A DNA stretch of 64,000 bases from Sutcliffiella rhizosphaerae (GTDB lineage: Bacteria > Bacillota > Bacilli > Bacillales > Bacillaceae_I). The translations under genes and the position numbers were made by a program. Location of the stretch: contig NZ_CAKJTJ010000003.1 in assembly GCF_917563925.1 (NCBI RefSeq), positions 1-64,000 on the forward strand, read 5' to 3'. Positions 27,197 to 36,538 of this stretch are shown here, in pieces; within the stretch, counting starts at the first letter, position 1; each line of letters opens with the position of its first letter. The notes beneath the pieces were generated by a model. That model saw nothing but the letters and a program-made list of their open reading frames with translations. It searched no databases and was not told the DNA's origin.

Positions 27197-27887
27197 AGGA
27201 GGAAGGCTCCTTTTCTAATGCAATATATCCTTGCCCGACCTTTGTCTCAATATATTTACCTAATTCGAGCTTGTCTAATTGCTTTCTTAGGCGATTAATA
27301 TTTACCGTTAGCGTATTATCACTAATAAATCGCTTATCATCCCATAAACGATCCATCAACTCATCCCTACTAACAATGGTATTCTTTTGATCAATAAGCA
27401 ATTGAAGGATAAAGAATTCATTCTTTGTCAATTCAATTACACCAAGACTGTTTGAGATACTGTTTTTCTCATAATCGATAGTGGCACCACACCAAGTTTT
27501 TATCGTTGGTTTAGTTGTACTATAGTTATACACTCGTCGAAGGATAGCCTGTATTTTCGCAATAAGAACATCAAAATGAAAGGGCTTCTGAACAAAATCA
27601 TCTGCACCAAGCTGCATACTCATCACCATATCTGTAGGATGATCTCGTGATGATAAGAAAACGATCGGTACTTTAGATACATTCCGAATCATCCGACACC
27701 AATGAAAACCATCATATTTTGGAAGCTGAATATCAATGATTACAAGGTCAGGATTAATATCCGTAAAGGCATCAAGTACTTTATCAAAATTTTCAATACC
27801 ATACACTTCATAAGACCACTGGGACAACCTATCCTTTATTTCTCCGAACAAGGTCGCATCATCTTCTATGACTAATATCTTAAACAT
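27189..27887 (-). CDS. BceR-type OmpR-family response regulator
   Basis: A 232-residue regulator. The receiver domain has the acidic pocket EDD (8-10), phospho-Asp in VIIDIQLP and the Lys of FVQKPFHF. The C-terminal winged helix DNA-binding domain has FISDNTLTVNINRLRKQL and GQGYIAL. With the kinase, ATPase and permease it forms a complete four-gene Bce module. ATG 27887 with GGTGGAG upstream is preferred over 27902. Confidence 0.9.
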   Translation of the reverse strand: MFKILVIEDDATLFGEIKDRLSQWSYEVYGIENFDKVLDAFTDINPDLVIIDIQLPKYDGFHWCRMIRNVSKVPIVFLSSRDHPTDMVMSMQLGADDFVQKPFHFDVLIAKIQAILRRVYNYSTTKPTIKTWCGATIDYEKNSISNSLGVIELTKNEFFILQLLIDQKNTIVSRDELMDRLWDDKRFISDNTLTVNINRLRKQLDKLELGKYIETKVGQGYIALEKEPSSYD

Positions 27888-28076
27888 CTTCTCCACCACC
27901 ACAAAAGAAAATTCTTCCTTCTATTTTAACTTAAAATAAGGCTGCGTGCTAAGCTGGAGGCATTGGGGGTTGGTGGGAAGTTTGTGGGAGAACATATGAG
28001 CTGAATCTGCAAAGAAGGGGGGAAATGACAGGGGTAATGCTTTATAAGCTATTGGTATTCATAAGGGAGAAGGACA

Positions 28077-28210
28077 ATCATCAAAGAAATGTCGATTACC
28101 ACCAAAGGATTCCGGGAAATCTCCAAAGGTTTGTGGGAAATCATCAAAGGTATCCGGGGAATCACTAAAGGTTCGCGTGAAATCATCAAAGGTGGGCAGA
28201 ACCCGCAAAG
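28077..28210. repeat. cluster C of 21-bp period repeats (core ATCATCAAAGG)
   Basis: Copies of ATCATCAAAG or close variants start at 28077, 28098, 28119, 28140, 28161 and 28182, exactly 21 bp apart. A degraded seventh lies near 28201. GGGAA precedes most copies. On + an ATG at 28089 opens a 54-codon frame of heptads (EIIKGIR type) with no ribosome site, so coding is doubtful. Confidence 0.9.
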
Positions 28211-28251
28211 TTGGAGCATAACTCCCAATATATCTATGCAGAATCCCCAAT

Positions 28252-28285
28252 GAAAAAGCGCCACCACAACTAATGTGATGACGCC
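28252..28285 (-). terminator. terminator of the potABCD operon
   Basis: On the minus strand GGCGTCATCAC pairs with GTTGTGGTGGCGC (including G-U pairs) and is followed by TTTTTC. Confidence 0.8.
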
Positions 28286-28291
28286 AACTTT

Positions 28292-29365
28292 TTATTTCGG
28301 ATGCATCTTAAATTCTAAAAATAATTCATTATAATAAGCGAGATTACGTTTTCCGAGGTTTTCATATACTTCTAGCTTTTCCGTTAGTTCAGGAGAAGGG
28401 TAGAAGCGTTCATCCCCTGTCAGTTCCTCATCCAATAGAGGCAAGGCAGCCTTATTTGGTGTGGAGTAGCTAACGTAGTCTGTATTTTCTGCTGCAACCT
28501 CAGCGTCCAGAATGAAGTTGATGAACTGATGGGCTGCATTCACGTTTCTTGCTGTTTTTGGGATGACCATATTATCAAACCATAAGTTGGAGCCTTCAAT
28601 TGGGACGACGTATTCCAAATCTTCGTTTTCCCACATAAGCTCTGCTGCTACACCGGACCAGACAAGTCCAATTGCAGATTCTTCGTTTTCAATCAGCATT
28701 CTGATCTCATCGCCTACGATTGCTTTGATGTTTGGAGTTAAGGAATCCAACTTCTTTTTCGCCTCTAAAAGATGGTCTTTGTTCGTATCGTTCAAGGAAT
28801 AACCGAGGCTATTCAGACCCATTCCCATCACTTCACGGGCACCGTCTACTAAGAGGATTTCATTTTTAAGATCCTCATCCCATAAGTCATTCCAGCTAGT
28901 AATTTCTTTTCCGTCAATCATGGAGGGGTTATAAACGATTCCTACCGTACCCCAGAAATAAGGAACGGAATATTTATTTTCTGGATCAAATGGCAGATCC
29001 ATGAACCGTTCATCAATGTTTTCTAGATTCGGAAGCATTGAATGATCAAGTGGAATTAAGAGATCCTCCTGAATCATTTTATCAATCATATATTCGGATG
29101 GAACGGCGATGTCATAGGTAGTACCGCCTTGTTCAATTTTTGTTTTCATTGCTTCATTGGAGTCAAATGTCTCATAAATCACTCGGATGCCTGTTTCATC
29201 TTCGAACTGACGGACCACATCCATATTGATATAGTCACCCCAGTTATAAATCGTCAACGTGTTACCACTGGAATATCCCTGTGAAGAATTCAACTCAATA
29301 ATAGAGTACCATAAAATGGAAGATATCAAAGAAATGGCAAGGAAGGCTTGAATTAATTTCTTCAT
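28292..29365 (-). CDS. potD: spermidine/putrescine-binding protein
   Basis: A 357-residue substrate-binding protein with an N-terminal hydrophobic segment but no lipobox Cys (the leader reads ISSILWYSIIELNSS), so it is probably membrane-anchored. TIYNWGDYINMDVVRQFEDETG is the PotD start motif. SEYMIDKMIQEDLL, FWGTVGIVYNP and GLVWSGVAAELMW carry the aromatic and acidic residues that bind polyamines. It overlaps potC by 4 nt. A hairpin follows. Confidence 0.92.
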   Translation of the reverse strand: MKKLIQAFLAISLISSILWYSIIELNSSQGYSSGNTLTIYNWGDYINMDVVRQFEDETGIRVIYETFDSNEAMKTKIEQGGTTYDIAVPSEYMIDKMIQEDLLIPLDHSMLPNLENIDERFMDLPFDPENKYSVPYFWGTVGIVYNPSMIDGKEITSWNDLWDEDLKNEILLVDGAREVMGMGLNSLGYSLNDTNKDHLLEAKKKLDSLTPNIKAIVGDEIRMLIENEESAIGLVWSGVAAELMWENEDLEYVVPIEGSNLWFDNMVIPKTARNVNAAHQFINFILDAEVAAENTDYVSYSTPNKAALPLLDEELTGDERFYPSPELTEKLEVYENLGKRNLAYYNELFLEFKMHPK

Positions 29366-30165
29366 CTTCTAACCCCCATTCCTGTTGGTTTATTCCGGAT
29401 TGTTATGAAATAGTACGCAATGACCAAAATGATGGTAAACAAGAATAGTAACGTTGAAAGGGCGTTTATATTCAGAGCGATTCCTCTTCTTGCTAGTGAA
29501 TAGATTTCAACGGAAAGCGTAGTGAATCCGTTCCCTGTCACAAAGAATGTGACAGCAAAGTCGTCTAGCGAATAGGTCAACGCCATGAAGAACCCCGCAA
29601 ATATACCTGGTGTAATATATGGGAGGACTACTTTTCTTGTAACATCCCAACGACTTGCACCTAAATCTCTTGCTGCATCAATTAAGGTAGGACTCATCTC
29701 AAGTAATTTTGGCAGCACCATCAATACCACAATAGGGATACAGAAGGCGATATGAGAGAGTAGTACAGAAAACATTCCTAATTTAATGCCAGCCATCGTA
29801 AATAATATTAAGAAGGAAGCACCGATGATAACATCTGGGCTGACAATCAGAACATTATTTAAAGATAGGATAGAGTTTTTGGTTCTTCTATTTTTAAAAG
29901 AATAGATAGCGATTGCTCCCATAACTCCGATGATAGTTGATATTAGTGCTGATAACAGAGCGATTAGGAGTGTATTTAAGACAATAATCAATAATCTTGT
30001 ATCACTGAACAGTTCCAAGTACCAATCAAAAGTGAAGCTTTCAAAATTATGCATGGTACCACCGCTGTTAAATGAATAAAAGATGAGAAAGAAAATCGGT
30101 AAATATAAAATAGCAAAAATAATGATTAAAAATAGTTTAGAAAAGGGAGATATTCTTTTGTCCAT
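29362..30165 (-). CDS. potC: spermidine/putrescine ABC transporter permease PotC
   Basis: A 267-residue permease with six predicted helices. The EAA loop [25 protein letters not shown] (about 179-203) contacts the ATPase. SLDDFAVTFFVTG is a typical PotC motif. It forms the channel with PotB. The potB stop is directly adjacent, and the stop overlaps potD. Confidence 0.92.
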   Translation of the reverse strand: MDKRISPFSKLFLIIIFAILYLPIFFLIFYSFNSGGTMHNFESFTFDWYLELFSDTRLLIIVLNTLLIALLSALISTIIGVMGAIAIYSFKNRRTKNSILSLNNVLIVSPDVIIGASFLILFTMAGIKLGMFSVLLSHIAFCIPIVVLMVLPKLLEMSPTLIDAARDLGASRWDVTRKVVLPYITPGIFAGFFMALTYSLDDFAVTFFVTGNGFTTLSVEIYSLARRGIALNINALSTLLFLFTIILVIAYYFITIRNKPTGMGVRR

Positions 30166-30969
30166 CTATATACCTCGCTTTCTGCTACTTGTTACACGCA
30201 TGAACAAGAACATGATGATGATTAAAAAGACAGCAATGGTTGACCCCATTCCCCAATCCTGTGTGACAAGAAAATGCTGCTCAATAGCGGTACCAAGGGT
30301 AATTACCCGGTTACCTGCAATTAATCTTGTTAGCATGAATAAGGATAGAGCTGGAATAAAGACAATTTGACAACCAACTTTTACCCCGTCCATCGTTAAT
30401 GGAAGAATGACTCTCCTGAAGGTTGTCCATTTTGAGGCGCCTAAGTCTCTAGCTGCATCAACAAGAGTAGGATTTAATTCATTCAATGCGTTAAAAATTG
30501 GCAATATCATAAATGGAATAAAGATATAAACGGAAACAAAAACAAAGCTGAAGTCCGTAAATAGTATTTGCTTGGAGCCGATTCCGATCATCTCTAAAAA
30601 GCTGTTCGCTACCCCGTACGTACTGAAAATACCTAAAAAGGCATACGCTTTTAACAATAAATTGATCCAAGAAGGAACAATTAGTAACAATAGCCATAGG
30701 TATTTATGGCGTGTTCTTGTTAAAAGCAAAGCAGTTGGATAGGCGATCAACAATGTAAAAGCAGTGATTAAAAAAGCATACCAAAAGGAACTAAGTGTCA
30801 TTTTTAAATAGACGGGAGTAAAGAACTTTTGATAGTTTTCAAGGGACAAAACACCCTCGATATTAAAAAATGAATAGTAAAGAACAAGAGCTATTGGTGC
30901 AATTACAAAGAATGCGATCCAGAGCGCATATGGGATGACATATAGATTCCGCGTGACTCTATTTTCCAT
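30166..30969 (-). CDS. potB: spermidine/putrescine ABC transporter permease PotB
   Basis: A 267-residue permease with six predicted helices. The EAA loop is [24 protein letters not shown] 30969 has GGAGAGAG upstream and overlaps the end of potA by 11 nt; the longer frame to 31008 lies deeper inside potA and is unlikely. It partners PotC. Confidence 0.92.
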   Translation of the reverse strand: MENRVTRNLYVIPYALWIAFFVIAPIALVLYYSFFNIEGVLSLENYQKFFTPVYLKMTLSSFWYAFLITAFTLLIAYPTALLLTRTRHKYLWLLLLIVPSWINLLLKAYAFLGIFSTYGVANSFLEMIGIGSKQILFTDFSFVFVSVYIFIPFMILPIFNALNELNPTLVDAARDLGASKWTTFRRVILPLTMDGVKVGCQIVFIPALSLFMLTRLIAGNRVITLGTAIEQHFLVTQDWGMGSTIAVFLIIIMFLFMRVTSSRKRGI

Positions 30970-32065
30970 GGCTCTCTCCGTCCGCATATCCTTCGAGACG
31001 ACGGTCAAACTCTTCTTCAGATTCCCCGATCCTCATGACATGGATTGCTTCTTTGTCAAAATATAGACCGATCTGATTACCAACAGTGGCCTTTTTAGTG
31101 GAATGGACTAACCATTCATTTCCGTCTTGGTCATAACTGCTGATTTCGTAGTGTACACCTCTGAAAAGCTGAGAATCCACACGCACTTGCAATTTTCCGT
31201 TTTCAGGAGTCGTAATGGCCAGATCCTCAGGGCGAATCACAACCTCTACTGTTTCGTTCGGCTTTAATCCTTTGTCCACGCATTCAAATTGTTTTCCTGC
31301 GAATTCCACTAGATAATCCTGGATCATTGCTCCTTCCACGATATTGGATTCCCCGATAAAATCTGCTACAAAGCGGTTGATCGGCTCATCATAAATATCA
31401 GTTGGTGTTCCGCTTTGAACTATTTTTCCTTCATTAAGTACGAAGATTTCATCAGACATAGCCAATGCTTCTTCCTGATCATGCGTTACAAAAATAAAGG
31501 TGATTCCAAGGCGTTGCTGCAATTCGCGTAATTCATATTGCATTTCCGTACGTAACTTTAGGTCCAAAGCGGAAAGCGGTTCATCGAGGAGAATTACTTC
31601 CGGCTCATTAACAATTGCTCTGGCAATCGCAACACGTTGTCTTTGACCACCAGACATTTCAGTGATTTCCCTTGTTTCAAAGCCTTGAAGGTTAACAAAG
31701 CTTAAAGCTTCCGTTACTTTCTTTTGGATGTCACTTTTGTTCATTTTTTTAATCCGAAGACCGAACGCGACATTTTCAAACACATTTAGATGAGGAAATA
31801 ATGCATAATCTTGAAACACTGTATTTACCTGACGCTTGTTGGCAGGAACTTCATTGATTTTTTTTCCATCAAAAAAGATCTCCCCAACACTTGCCTCAGT
31901 AAATCCAGCAATCAATCGAAGAATGGTTGTTTTTCCACATCCTGATGGTCCTAAAAGAGTGTAAAATTTCCCACGCTCAATATCAAAGCTGACATTCTCC
32001 AGCACTGCCGGATCATTATCGTATTGTTTACTAACATTCTTAAACTGAATTATTGTGCTGCTCAT
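30959..32065 (-). CDS. potA: spermidine/putrescine ABC transporter ATP-binding protein
   Basis: A 368-residue ABC ATPase: Walker A GPSGCGKT, signature EMSGGQRQR, Walker [13 protein letters not shown] and switch [11 protein letters not shown]-terminal TOBE domain (about 280-350) is present. ATG 32065 has AAGGAGG 6 nt before it; the 59 residues upstream in frame are not part of the family. First gene of potABCD. An 8-bp inverted repeat lies about 65 bp upstream. Confidence 0.94.
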   Translation of the reverse strand: MSSTIIQFKNVSKQYDNDPAVLENVSFDIERGKFYTLLGPSGCGKTTILRLIAGFTEASVGEIFFDGKKINEVPANKRQVNTVFQDYALFPHLNVFENVAFGLRIKKMNKSDIQKKVTEALSFVNLQGFETREITEMSGGQRQRVAIARAIVNEPEVILLDEPLSALDLKLRTEMQYELRELQQRLGITFIFVTHDQEEALAMSDEIFVLNEGKIVQSGTPTDIYDEPINRFVADFIGESNIVEGAMIQDYLVEFAGKQFECVDKGLKPNETVEVVIRPEDLAITTPENGKLQVRVDSQLFRGVHYEISSYDQDGNEWLVHSTKKATVGNQIGLYFDKEAIHVMRIGESEEEFDRRLEGYADGESHGK

Positions 32066-32128
32066 AGCAACCTCCTTATATAAGATGTGATTATGTTTAA
32101 AGGCTGTTTCCTTAATTTGTGAGGGGCT

Positions 32129-32152
32129 TGCAACAATATAGCACTTGTTGCA
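32129..32152. promoter_or_regulatory. inverted repeat upstream of potA
   Basis: TGCAACAA - 8 nt - TTGTTGCA, perfect 8-bp arms, about 65 bp upstream of the potA start codon. A candidate operator; the cognate regulator is unknown. Confidence 0.5.
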
Positions 32153-32377
32153 CATCCTCGCTAAGGTCAATCTATCAGAAAAGAGCCTATTTAAATAAGA
32201 GATTAGTAGAATATTAATACGTGATTCGGAACAATTATACATGAATTGTCAAAAAAACGACATTTGTTTTTTACGGAAAAATTCGGATGGAGAAAATTGG
32301 CGGTTGAAAGGATTGATTTATGGAAGGGGATTCAAGAATTCAGAGAGGGGGTGGAGAGGAAAGGGGTGGCTAAATTT

Positions 32378-32490
32378 GTCGGTATGTGTCGTGCCGTCGA
32401 TAAGTAGCGTGTTTTCGTCGATAAACTCCCATTTATGTCGATAAGTTGGTTGTTTTCGTCGATATGCAAGGCGTAACCGTCGATAAAACT
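32378..32490. repeat. cluster B of 21-bp period repeats (core TTTTCGTCGATAA)
   Basis: GTCGA(T) copies start at 32396, 32417, 32437, 32458 and 32479 (spacings 21, 20, 21, 21), with weaker flanking copies near 32378, 32562 and 32579. The core TTTTCGTCGAT is the reverse complement of the cluster A core ATCGACGAAA, 18 kb away. Confidence 0.88.
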
Positions 32491-32718
32491 ACAGGCACTT
32501 TCAAAAGTACTCCAGTTGCCATCTAAACAACCCCCTACAACACCAAAAACCAGGTGTTTCTGTCGTTAAATCCAATTCGTCGGTAAGAAGTGTTCTTCCT
32601 TGGTTTAAATTTCGTAATAATTAATTTGATTTTTTAGAAACCACGTCCGCACCTCCACAAAAAAAACCACCCATCAGCCATCAAAAGATGACTTTTAGGG
32701 CAGCCTACTTAAAAGTAC

Positions 32719-33435
32719 TCACCATTCTTTTGGTTCATAGTCCAATTCTGCAAAAAGCTGACGCTTCTCTTTTTTAGTTAAGTCTCGCCATTGTCCCATG
32801 GGGAGATTACCTAAATGGATATTCATAATTCTTGTCCGTTGGAGACGCAATACTTCGTAGCCTAGTTCTGCGCACATACGGCGTATTTGCCTATTCAGGC
32901 CTTGGGTTAGAATTATTTGAAAATCAAACTTTGACAATTGATCGACTTTACATGGTAAGGTTTTGGTTCCAAGGATAGAAACCCCCTCAGACATGCTCTT
33001 TACAAACTCTGGAGTTATTGGTTTATCAACAGATACAATGTATTCCTTTTCATGCTTGTTTTCCGGGCGAAGTATTTCGTTGATAATGTCACCGTCATTT
33101 GTTAACAGAATTAATCCTTCTGATTCTTTGTCCAAACGTCCGATATGTGATAAACGGAGAGGGTGATTAACAAGATCGATAATATTCCCTTTTACACTTT
33201 TTTCACTTGTGGAAGTTATTCCTATAGGTTTGTTAAGTGCGATATAAACATTGTCGCGGGCAATGCGAATGGTCTGGCCATTCACCATCACTTCGTCCCC
33301 TGGGTGGACCTGTGCACCGATTTTGGCAACACGACCATTAATTTTCACTCTACCTTCTTCAACTAGCTTATCTGCTCCACGTCTTGAAGCCACACCAGAA
33401 TCACTAATAAATTTATTGATACGCAGTGTAAACAC
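32719..33435 (-). CDS. rluF: rRNA pseudouridine synthase, RluF/RsuA family
   Basis: A 238-residue enzyme converting a specific uridine in ribosomal RNA to pseudouridine. The N-terminal S4 RNA-binding domain (RINKFISDSGVASRRGADKLVEEGRVKING) is followed by the catalytic motif HIGRLDKESEGLILLTNDGD, whose Asp is the nucleophile, and LTQGLNRQIRRMCAELGYEVLRLQR. The pattern fits RluF (23S rRNA) slightly better than RsuA (16S rRNA). The start is a GTG with AAGGAC close by. Monocistronic. Confidence 0.88.
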   Translation of the reverse strand: MFTLRINKFISDSGVASRRGADKLVEEGRVKINGRVAKIGAQVHPGDEVMVNGQTIRIARDNVYIALNKPIGITSTSEKSVKGNIIDLVNHPLRLSHIGRLDKESEGLILLTNDGDIINEILRPENKHEKEYIVSVDKPITPEFVKSMSEGVSILGTKTLPCKVDQLSKFDFQIILTQGLNRQIRRMCAELGYEVLRLQRTRIMNIHLGNLPMGQWRDLTKKEKRQLFAELDYEPKEW

Positions 33436-33767
33436 GTCCTTACGATAAAAATTTACATTATACTTAATAGTACTATAAAAGAAGAGAGCCTTACAAATTG
33501 AGAAAAGAGAAAAGGAGAGGTGAAAAAAATCGTTGGAGTCTAGAGAGGAAATCGCATGAAATTTATACCATATTTGACAATCTCTAAATTAGAAACCTAG
33601 GATTTATCTGTGATTTTCCGACACTTTTTTGAACTAGGTTCTTTTGTTGTTGAAAATTTGTTCATCTTTAAAAAACATATATTGAAATATTGGTAGATTA
33701 GGAATATAGTATTGATAGTAAGGGTTTTCAGTTTACTAATATTTTTAAATTTTGGGGGAGTTAAGAC
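33436..33767. other. intergenic region upstream of the nucleoside importer
   Basis: The 332 bp contain a good promoter at 33682-33710. A weak AACCTAG/CTAGGTT hairpin with a long loop and T-run lies at 33594-33645. I looked for a purine riboswitch and saw none. Confidence 0.55.
33682..33710 (+). promoter_or_regulatory. sigma-A promoter of the nucleoside importer
   Basis: TTGAAA (33682-33687) - 17 nt - TATAGT (33705-33710), 57 bp before the ATG. Confidence 0.7.
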
Positions 33768-34886
33768 ATGAAAAAGGGTTTAATTGCAACGATCATCATG
33801 GTTTTAACAACGATGATCTTTCTAGTAGGTTGTGGAACAAACGGTTCTAACAGTTCTAATGGGTCAAATGGTTCTGGTTCCGGAGATGGAAGCGGATCTG
33901 ATATGTTAGTAGGAATGGTAACAGATGCAGGTACAATCGATGATAAATCTTTTAACGAAGGTACTTGGAATGGGATTTTACAAGCTGAAAATGATTACGG
34001 TATTACAAAGAAATACTTAAAGCCAGCTGGTACAACTGAAGCTGACTACATGAAAGAAATTACAAACCTGTATGATGCAGACTTTAAATTTATTGTAACC
34101 CCTGGATTCAAATTTGAAACAGCAATTTTTCAAGCACAAAGTCAATATGAAGATGCAAAATTTGTATTAATCGATGGATCTCCACATAATGGTGATTTCA
34201 ACCCTGTAGTGGCAGAAAACACTGTTTCTATCTTCTTTGCTGAGCACGAAGCTGGATTCCTTGCAGGTGTTGCAACGGCTCTTGAGCTTAAAGAAGGAGA
34301 AGCTGGATTTATCGGTGGTATGGAAATTCCTCCAGTTCAAAAATTCAACTGGGGCTTCCAACAAGGAATTGCATATGCAAATGAAAACTTAGATACAAAT
34401 GTATCAATCAAAGCAGAAAACGTAGTATACCAAGGTACTTTTGATGATGTGGCAGCAGGTCAACAAATTGCTGCAGCAATGTTTGATCGTGGTGTAAATG
34501 TAATCTTCGCAGCAGCTGGTGGAGTTGGCGTTGGAGCTATCAACGAAACGAAAACTCGCGTTGGTGGCGGAGATGATGTATGGATGGTTGGAGTAGACGT
34601 TGACCAATACGAAGAAGGAAAAATGGACAACGGGGAATCTGTTATCTTGACTTCAGCGGTTAAGAAAATCGACCATGCAGCAGCTGATATGATTAAAGCG
34701 GAAATCGATGGGAAGTTCCCAGGTGGCGAAACTTTAACATTTGATGCGAAAAATGACGGTGTTGGACTTCCAGCAGAAAATCCAAACCTAAGCGATGAAA
34801 CAACTTCTAAAGTGGACGAGATCTTTGAATTGATTAAGTCTGGAGAAGTAGTTGTATCTGGTGTGCAAGGCGATTTAATTAAGTAA
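33768..34886 (+). CDS. nupN: nucleoside-binding lipoprotein, BMP/Med family
   Basis: A 372-residue lipoprotein with lipobox LVGC and a Ser/Gly/Asn-rich linker. The BMP domain begins MLVGMVTDAGTIDDKSFNEGTWNGI and includes FVLIDGSPH and VIFAAAGGVGVGAI. BMP proteins (TmpC, NupN) bind purine nucleosides for the following ABC system. GGGGGAG precedes the ATG. A hairpin after it probably raises its mRNA level over the downstream genes. Confidence 0.92.
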   Translation: MKKGLIATIIMVLTTMIFLVGCGTNGSNSSNGSNGSGSGDGSGSDMLVGMVTDAGTIDDKSFNEGTWNGILQAENDYGITKKYLKPAGTTEADYMKEITNLYDADFKFIVTPGFKFETAIFQAQSQYEDAKFVLIDGSPHNGDFNPVVAENTVSIFFAEHEAGFLAGVATALELKEGEAGFIGGMEIPPVQKFNWGFQQGIAYANENLDTNVSIKAENVVYQGTFDDVAAGQQIAAAMFDRGVNVIFAAAGGVGVGAINETKTRVGGGDDVWMVGVDVDQYEEGKMDNGESVILTSAVKKIDHAAADMIKAEIDGKFPGGETLTFDAKNDGVGLPAENPNLSDETTSKVDEIFELIKSGEVVVSGVQGDLIK

Positions 34887-34915
34887 TTCAAAATAAGCAA
34901 GGCATAGATAAATAG

Positions 34916-34942
34916 AAAAAGGCGGGTTGTCCCGCCTTTTTT
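34916..34942 (+). terminator. hairpin between nupN and nupO
   Basis: AAAAAGGCGGG and CCCGCCTTTTTT form a compact strong stem with a T-run. Being internal to the gene group it may be a partial terminator. Confidence 0.88.
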
Positions 34943-35014
34943 GATGCCTACAACGTCAGAGGTTAGTTGTCTGTCCTCTTAGGATAAAAATCGAAAATAA
35001 GGGAGAATCGCTCG

Positions 35015-36538
35015 ATGGACTATGTAGTGGAGATGCTCAATATCCGGAAAGAATTTACTGGAATAGTTGCCAATGATGATATTACACTTCGTCTTAAGCA
35101 AGGGGAAATTCATGCCCTACTTGGTGAAAATGGTGCTGGGAAATCAACGCTAATGGCAATTTTGTTCGGAATGTATCAACCGGATAGGGGATCCATTAAA
35201 ATCAACGGCAAAGAAAAGAAAATTGCCAACCCGAACGTCGCAACAAAGCTTGGAATTGGTATGGTACATCAGCACTTTAAATTAGTTAGTAACTTTACGG
35301 TGACTGAAAATATTATGCTTGGTTCTGAATTGCATAATCTGTACGTACTTGATAAAAAAACAGCCAGCAAAAGGATAGAAGAGCTATCCAAAAAGTATGG
35401 GCTGAATGTGGATCCTCATGCCAAAATTGAAGATATTTCCGTTGGAATGCAGCAGCGTGTAGAGATTCTGAAAATGCTTTATCGACAAGCAGATGTTTTG
35501 ATTCTAGATGAGCCTACCGCGGTGCTTACCCCTCAAGAAATAGAAGAGCTCGGGAAAATTTTGAAGAACTTAATTAAAGAAGGCAAATCCATTATTATCA
35601 TCACGCACAAGCTAAAAGAAATCAAAGCGATGGCTGACCGTTGCACCGTTATCAGAAGAGGAAAGACAATTGGTACTGTGACTGTGGCCGAAACAAGTAA
35701 AGAAAAAATGGCCGAAATGATGGTAGGGCGAGAAGTTAACTTTAAAGTGAGTAAAACAGAAGCAACTCCAGGTGAAGTGGTTCTTAAAATGGAGGACGTT
35801 TCTGTGAAGCGCGGCAAGGATGTGGTTGCCCTTAAAAACATGTCCTTGGAGCTGAAAAAAGGAGAAATCCTTGGTATTGCAGGAGTAGATGGAAATGGAC
35901 AGTCGGAAATCGTAGAAAGTATTACCGGCCTAACGCAGGCTGATTCCGGAAAGATTCTTTTTGAAGGAAAAGACATTACGAAAATGCCGGTTCGATCAAG
36001 AATTGCCAATGGAATTGCCCATATTCCGGAAGACCGCCATAAACATGGACTTGTTCTTGATTATACGATCGAAGAAAATATGGTTTTGGAATTGTATCAT
36101 AAAAAGCCTTTCTCCAAACGCGGATTCCTTAATTTTCCCGCGATTAGAAAACATGCGGATCATATCATTAAAAGCTTTGATGTGCGTTCAGGTGAAGGTG
36201 GTAAGTCCATTGCCCGTTCATTATCAGGTGGTAACCAGCAAAAAGCAGTAATTGGTCGGGAAATTGAACTTGACCCTACGGTGTTGATTGCGGTTCAGCC
36301 TACGCGTGGATTAGACGTTGGTTCTATTGAATACATCCACAAAAGACTAGTGGAACAACGAGATAAAGGGAAAGCTGTCTTGCTTGTATCACTTGAATTA
36401 GATGAAGTAATCAATGTTTCAGATCGTATTGCTGTTGTGAACAATGGCCAATTAGTCGGAATCGTGGATGCAAAAGAAACAAACGAAAACGAACTTGGTC
36501 TGATGATGGCAGGCGTGATGAAGGGGGAAGAAGAATGA
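35015..36538 (+). CDS. nupO: nucleoside ABC transporter ATP-binding protein (double ATPase)
   Basis: A 507-residue protein with two fused ABC ATPase halves (about 1-235 and 255-500), the RbsA/NupO layout. The first half has GENGAGKS, a degenerate signature ISVGMQQR and LILDEPTAVL. The second has a degenerate Walker A (GVDGNGQS), an intact signature SLSGGNQQK and IAVQPTRGLD. One consensus and one degenerate site is normal for the family. GGGAG precedes the ATG. It overlaps nupP by 4 nt. Confidence 0.93.
   Translation: MDYVVEMLNIRKEFTGIVANDDITLRLKQGEIHALLGENGAGKSTLMAILFGMYQPDRGSIKINGKEKKIANPNVATKLGIGMVHQHFKLVSNFTVTENIMLGSELHNLYVLDKKTASKRIEELSKKYGLNVDPHAKIEDISVGMQQRVEILKMLYRQADVLILDEPTAVLTPQEIEELGKILKNLIKEGKSIIIITHKLKEIKAMADRCTVIRRGKTIGTVTVAETSKEKMAEMMVGREVNFKVSKTEATPGEVVLKMEDVSVKRGKDVVALKNMSLELKKGEILGIAGVDGNGQSEIVESITGLTQADSGKILFEGKDITKMPVRSRIANGIAHIPEDRHKHGLVLDYTIEENMVLELYHKKPFSKRGFLNFPAIRKHADHIIKSFDVRSGEGGKSIARSLSGGNQQKAVIGREIELDPTVLIAVQPTRGLDVGSIEYIHKRLVEQRDKGKAVLLVSLELDEVINVSDRIAVVNNGQLVGIVDAKETNENELGLMMAGVMKGEEE

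Larger units (their letters stand above)
27888..28291. other. intergenic region between the Bce module and potD
   Basis: The 404 bp hold the 21-bp period cluster C (28077-28210) and the potD terminator (28252-28285). The rest shows no recognisable feature. Confidence 0.65.
32066..32718. other. intergenic region between potA and the pseudouridine synthase
   Basis: The 653 bp hold an inverted repeat near potA (32129-32152) and the 21-bp period cluster B (32378-32490). No gene is supported; the small + frame at 32241 looks spurious. Confidence 0.65.

Noticed and set aside
23419-27887. Lantibiotic biosynthesis cluster
   Set aside because: Only sensing and export genes of the Bce type are present, with no precursor peptide or modification enzyme.
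28049-28267. Open frames on both strands across cluster C (including an ATG at 28089 on +)
   Set aside because: No ribosome site; the heptads follow from the 21-bp repeat. Kept as a repeat, not a gene.
33436-33767. Purine riboswitch before the nucleoside importer
   Set aside because: No conserved purine-aptamer core was seen; only a weak long-loop hairpin and a promoter.
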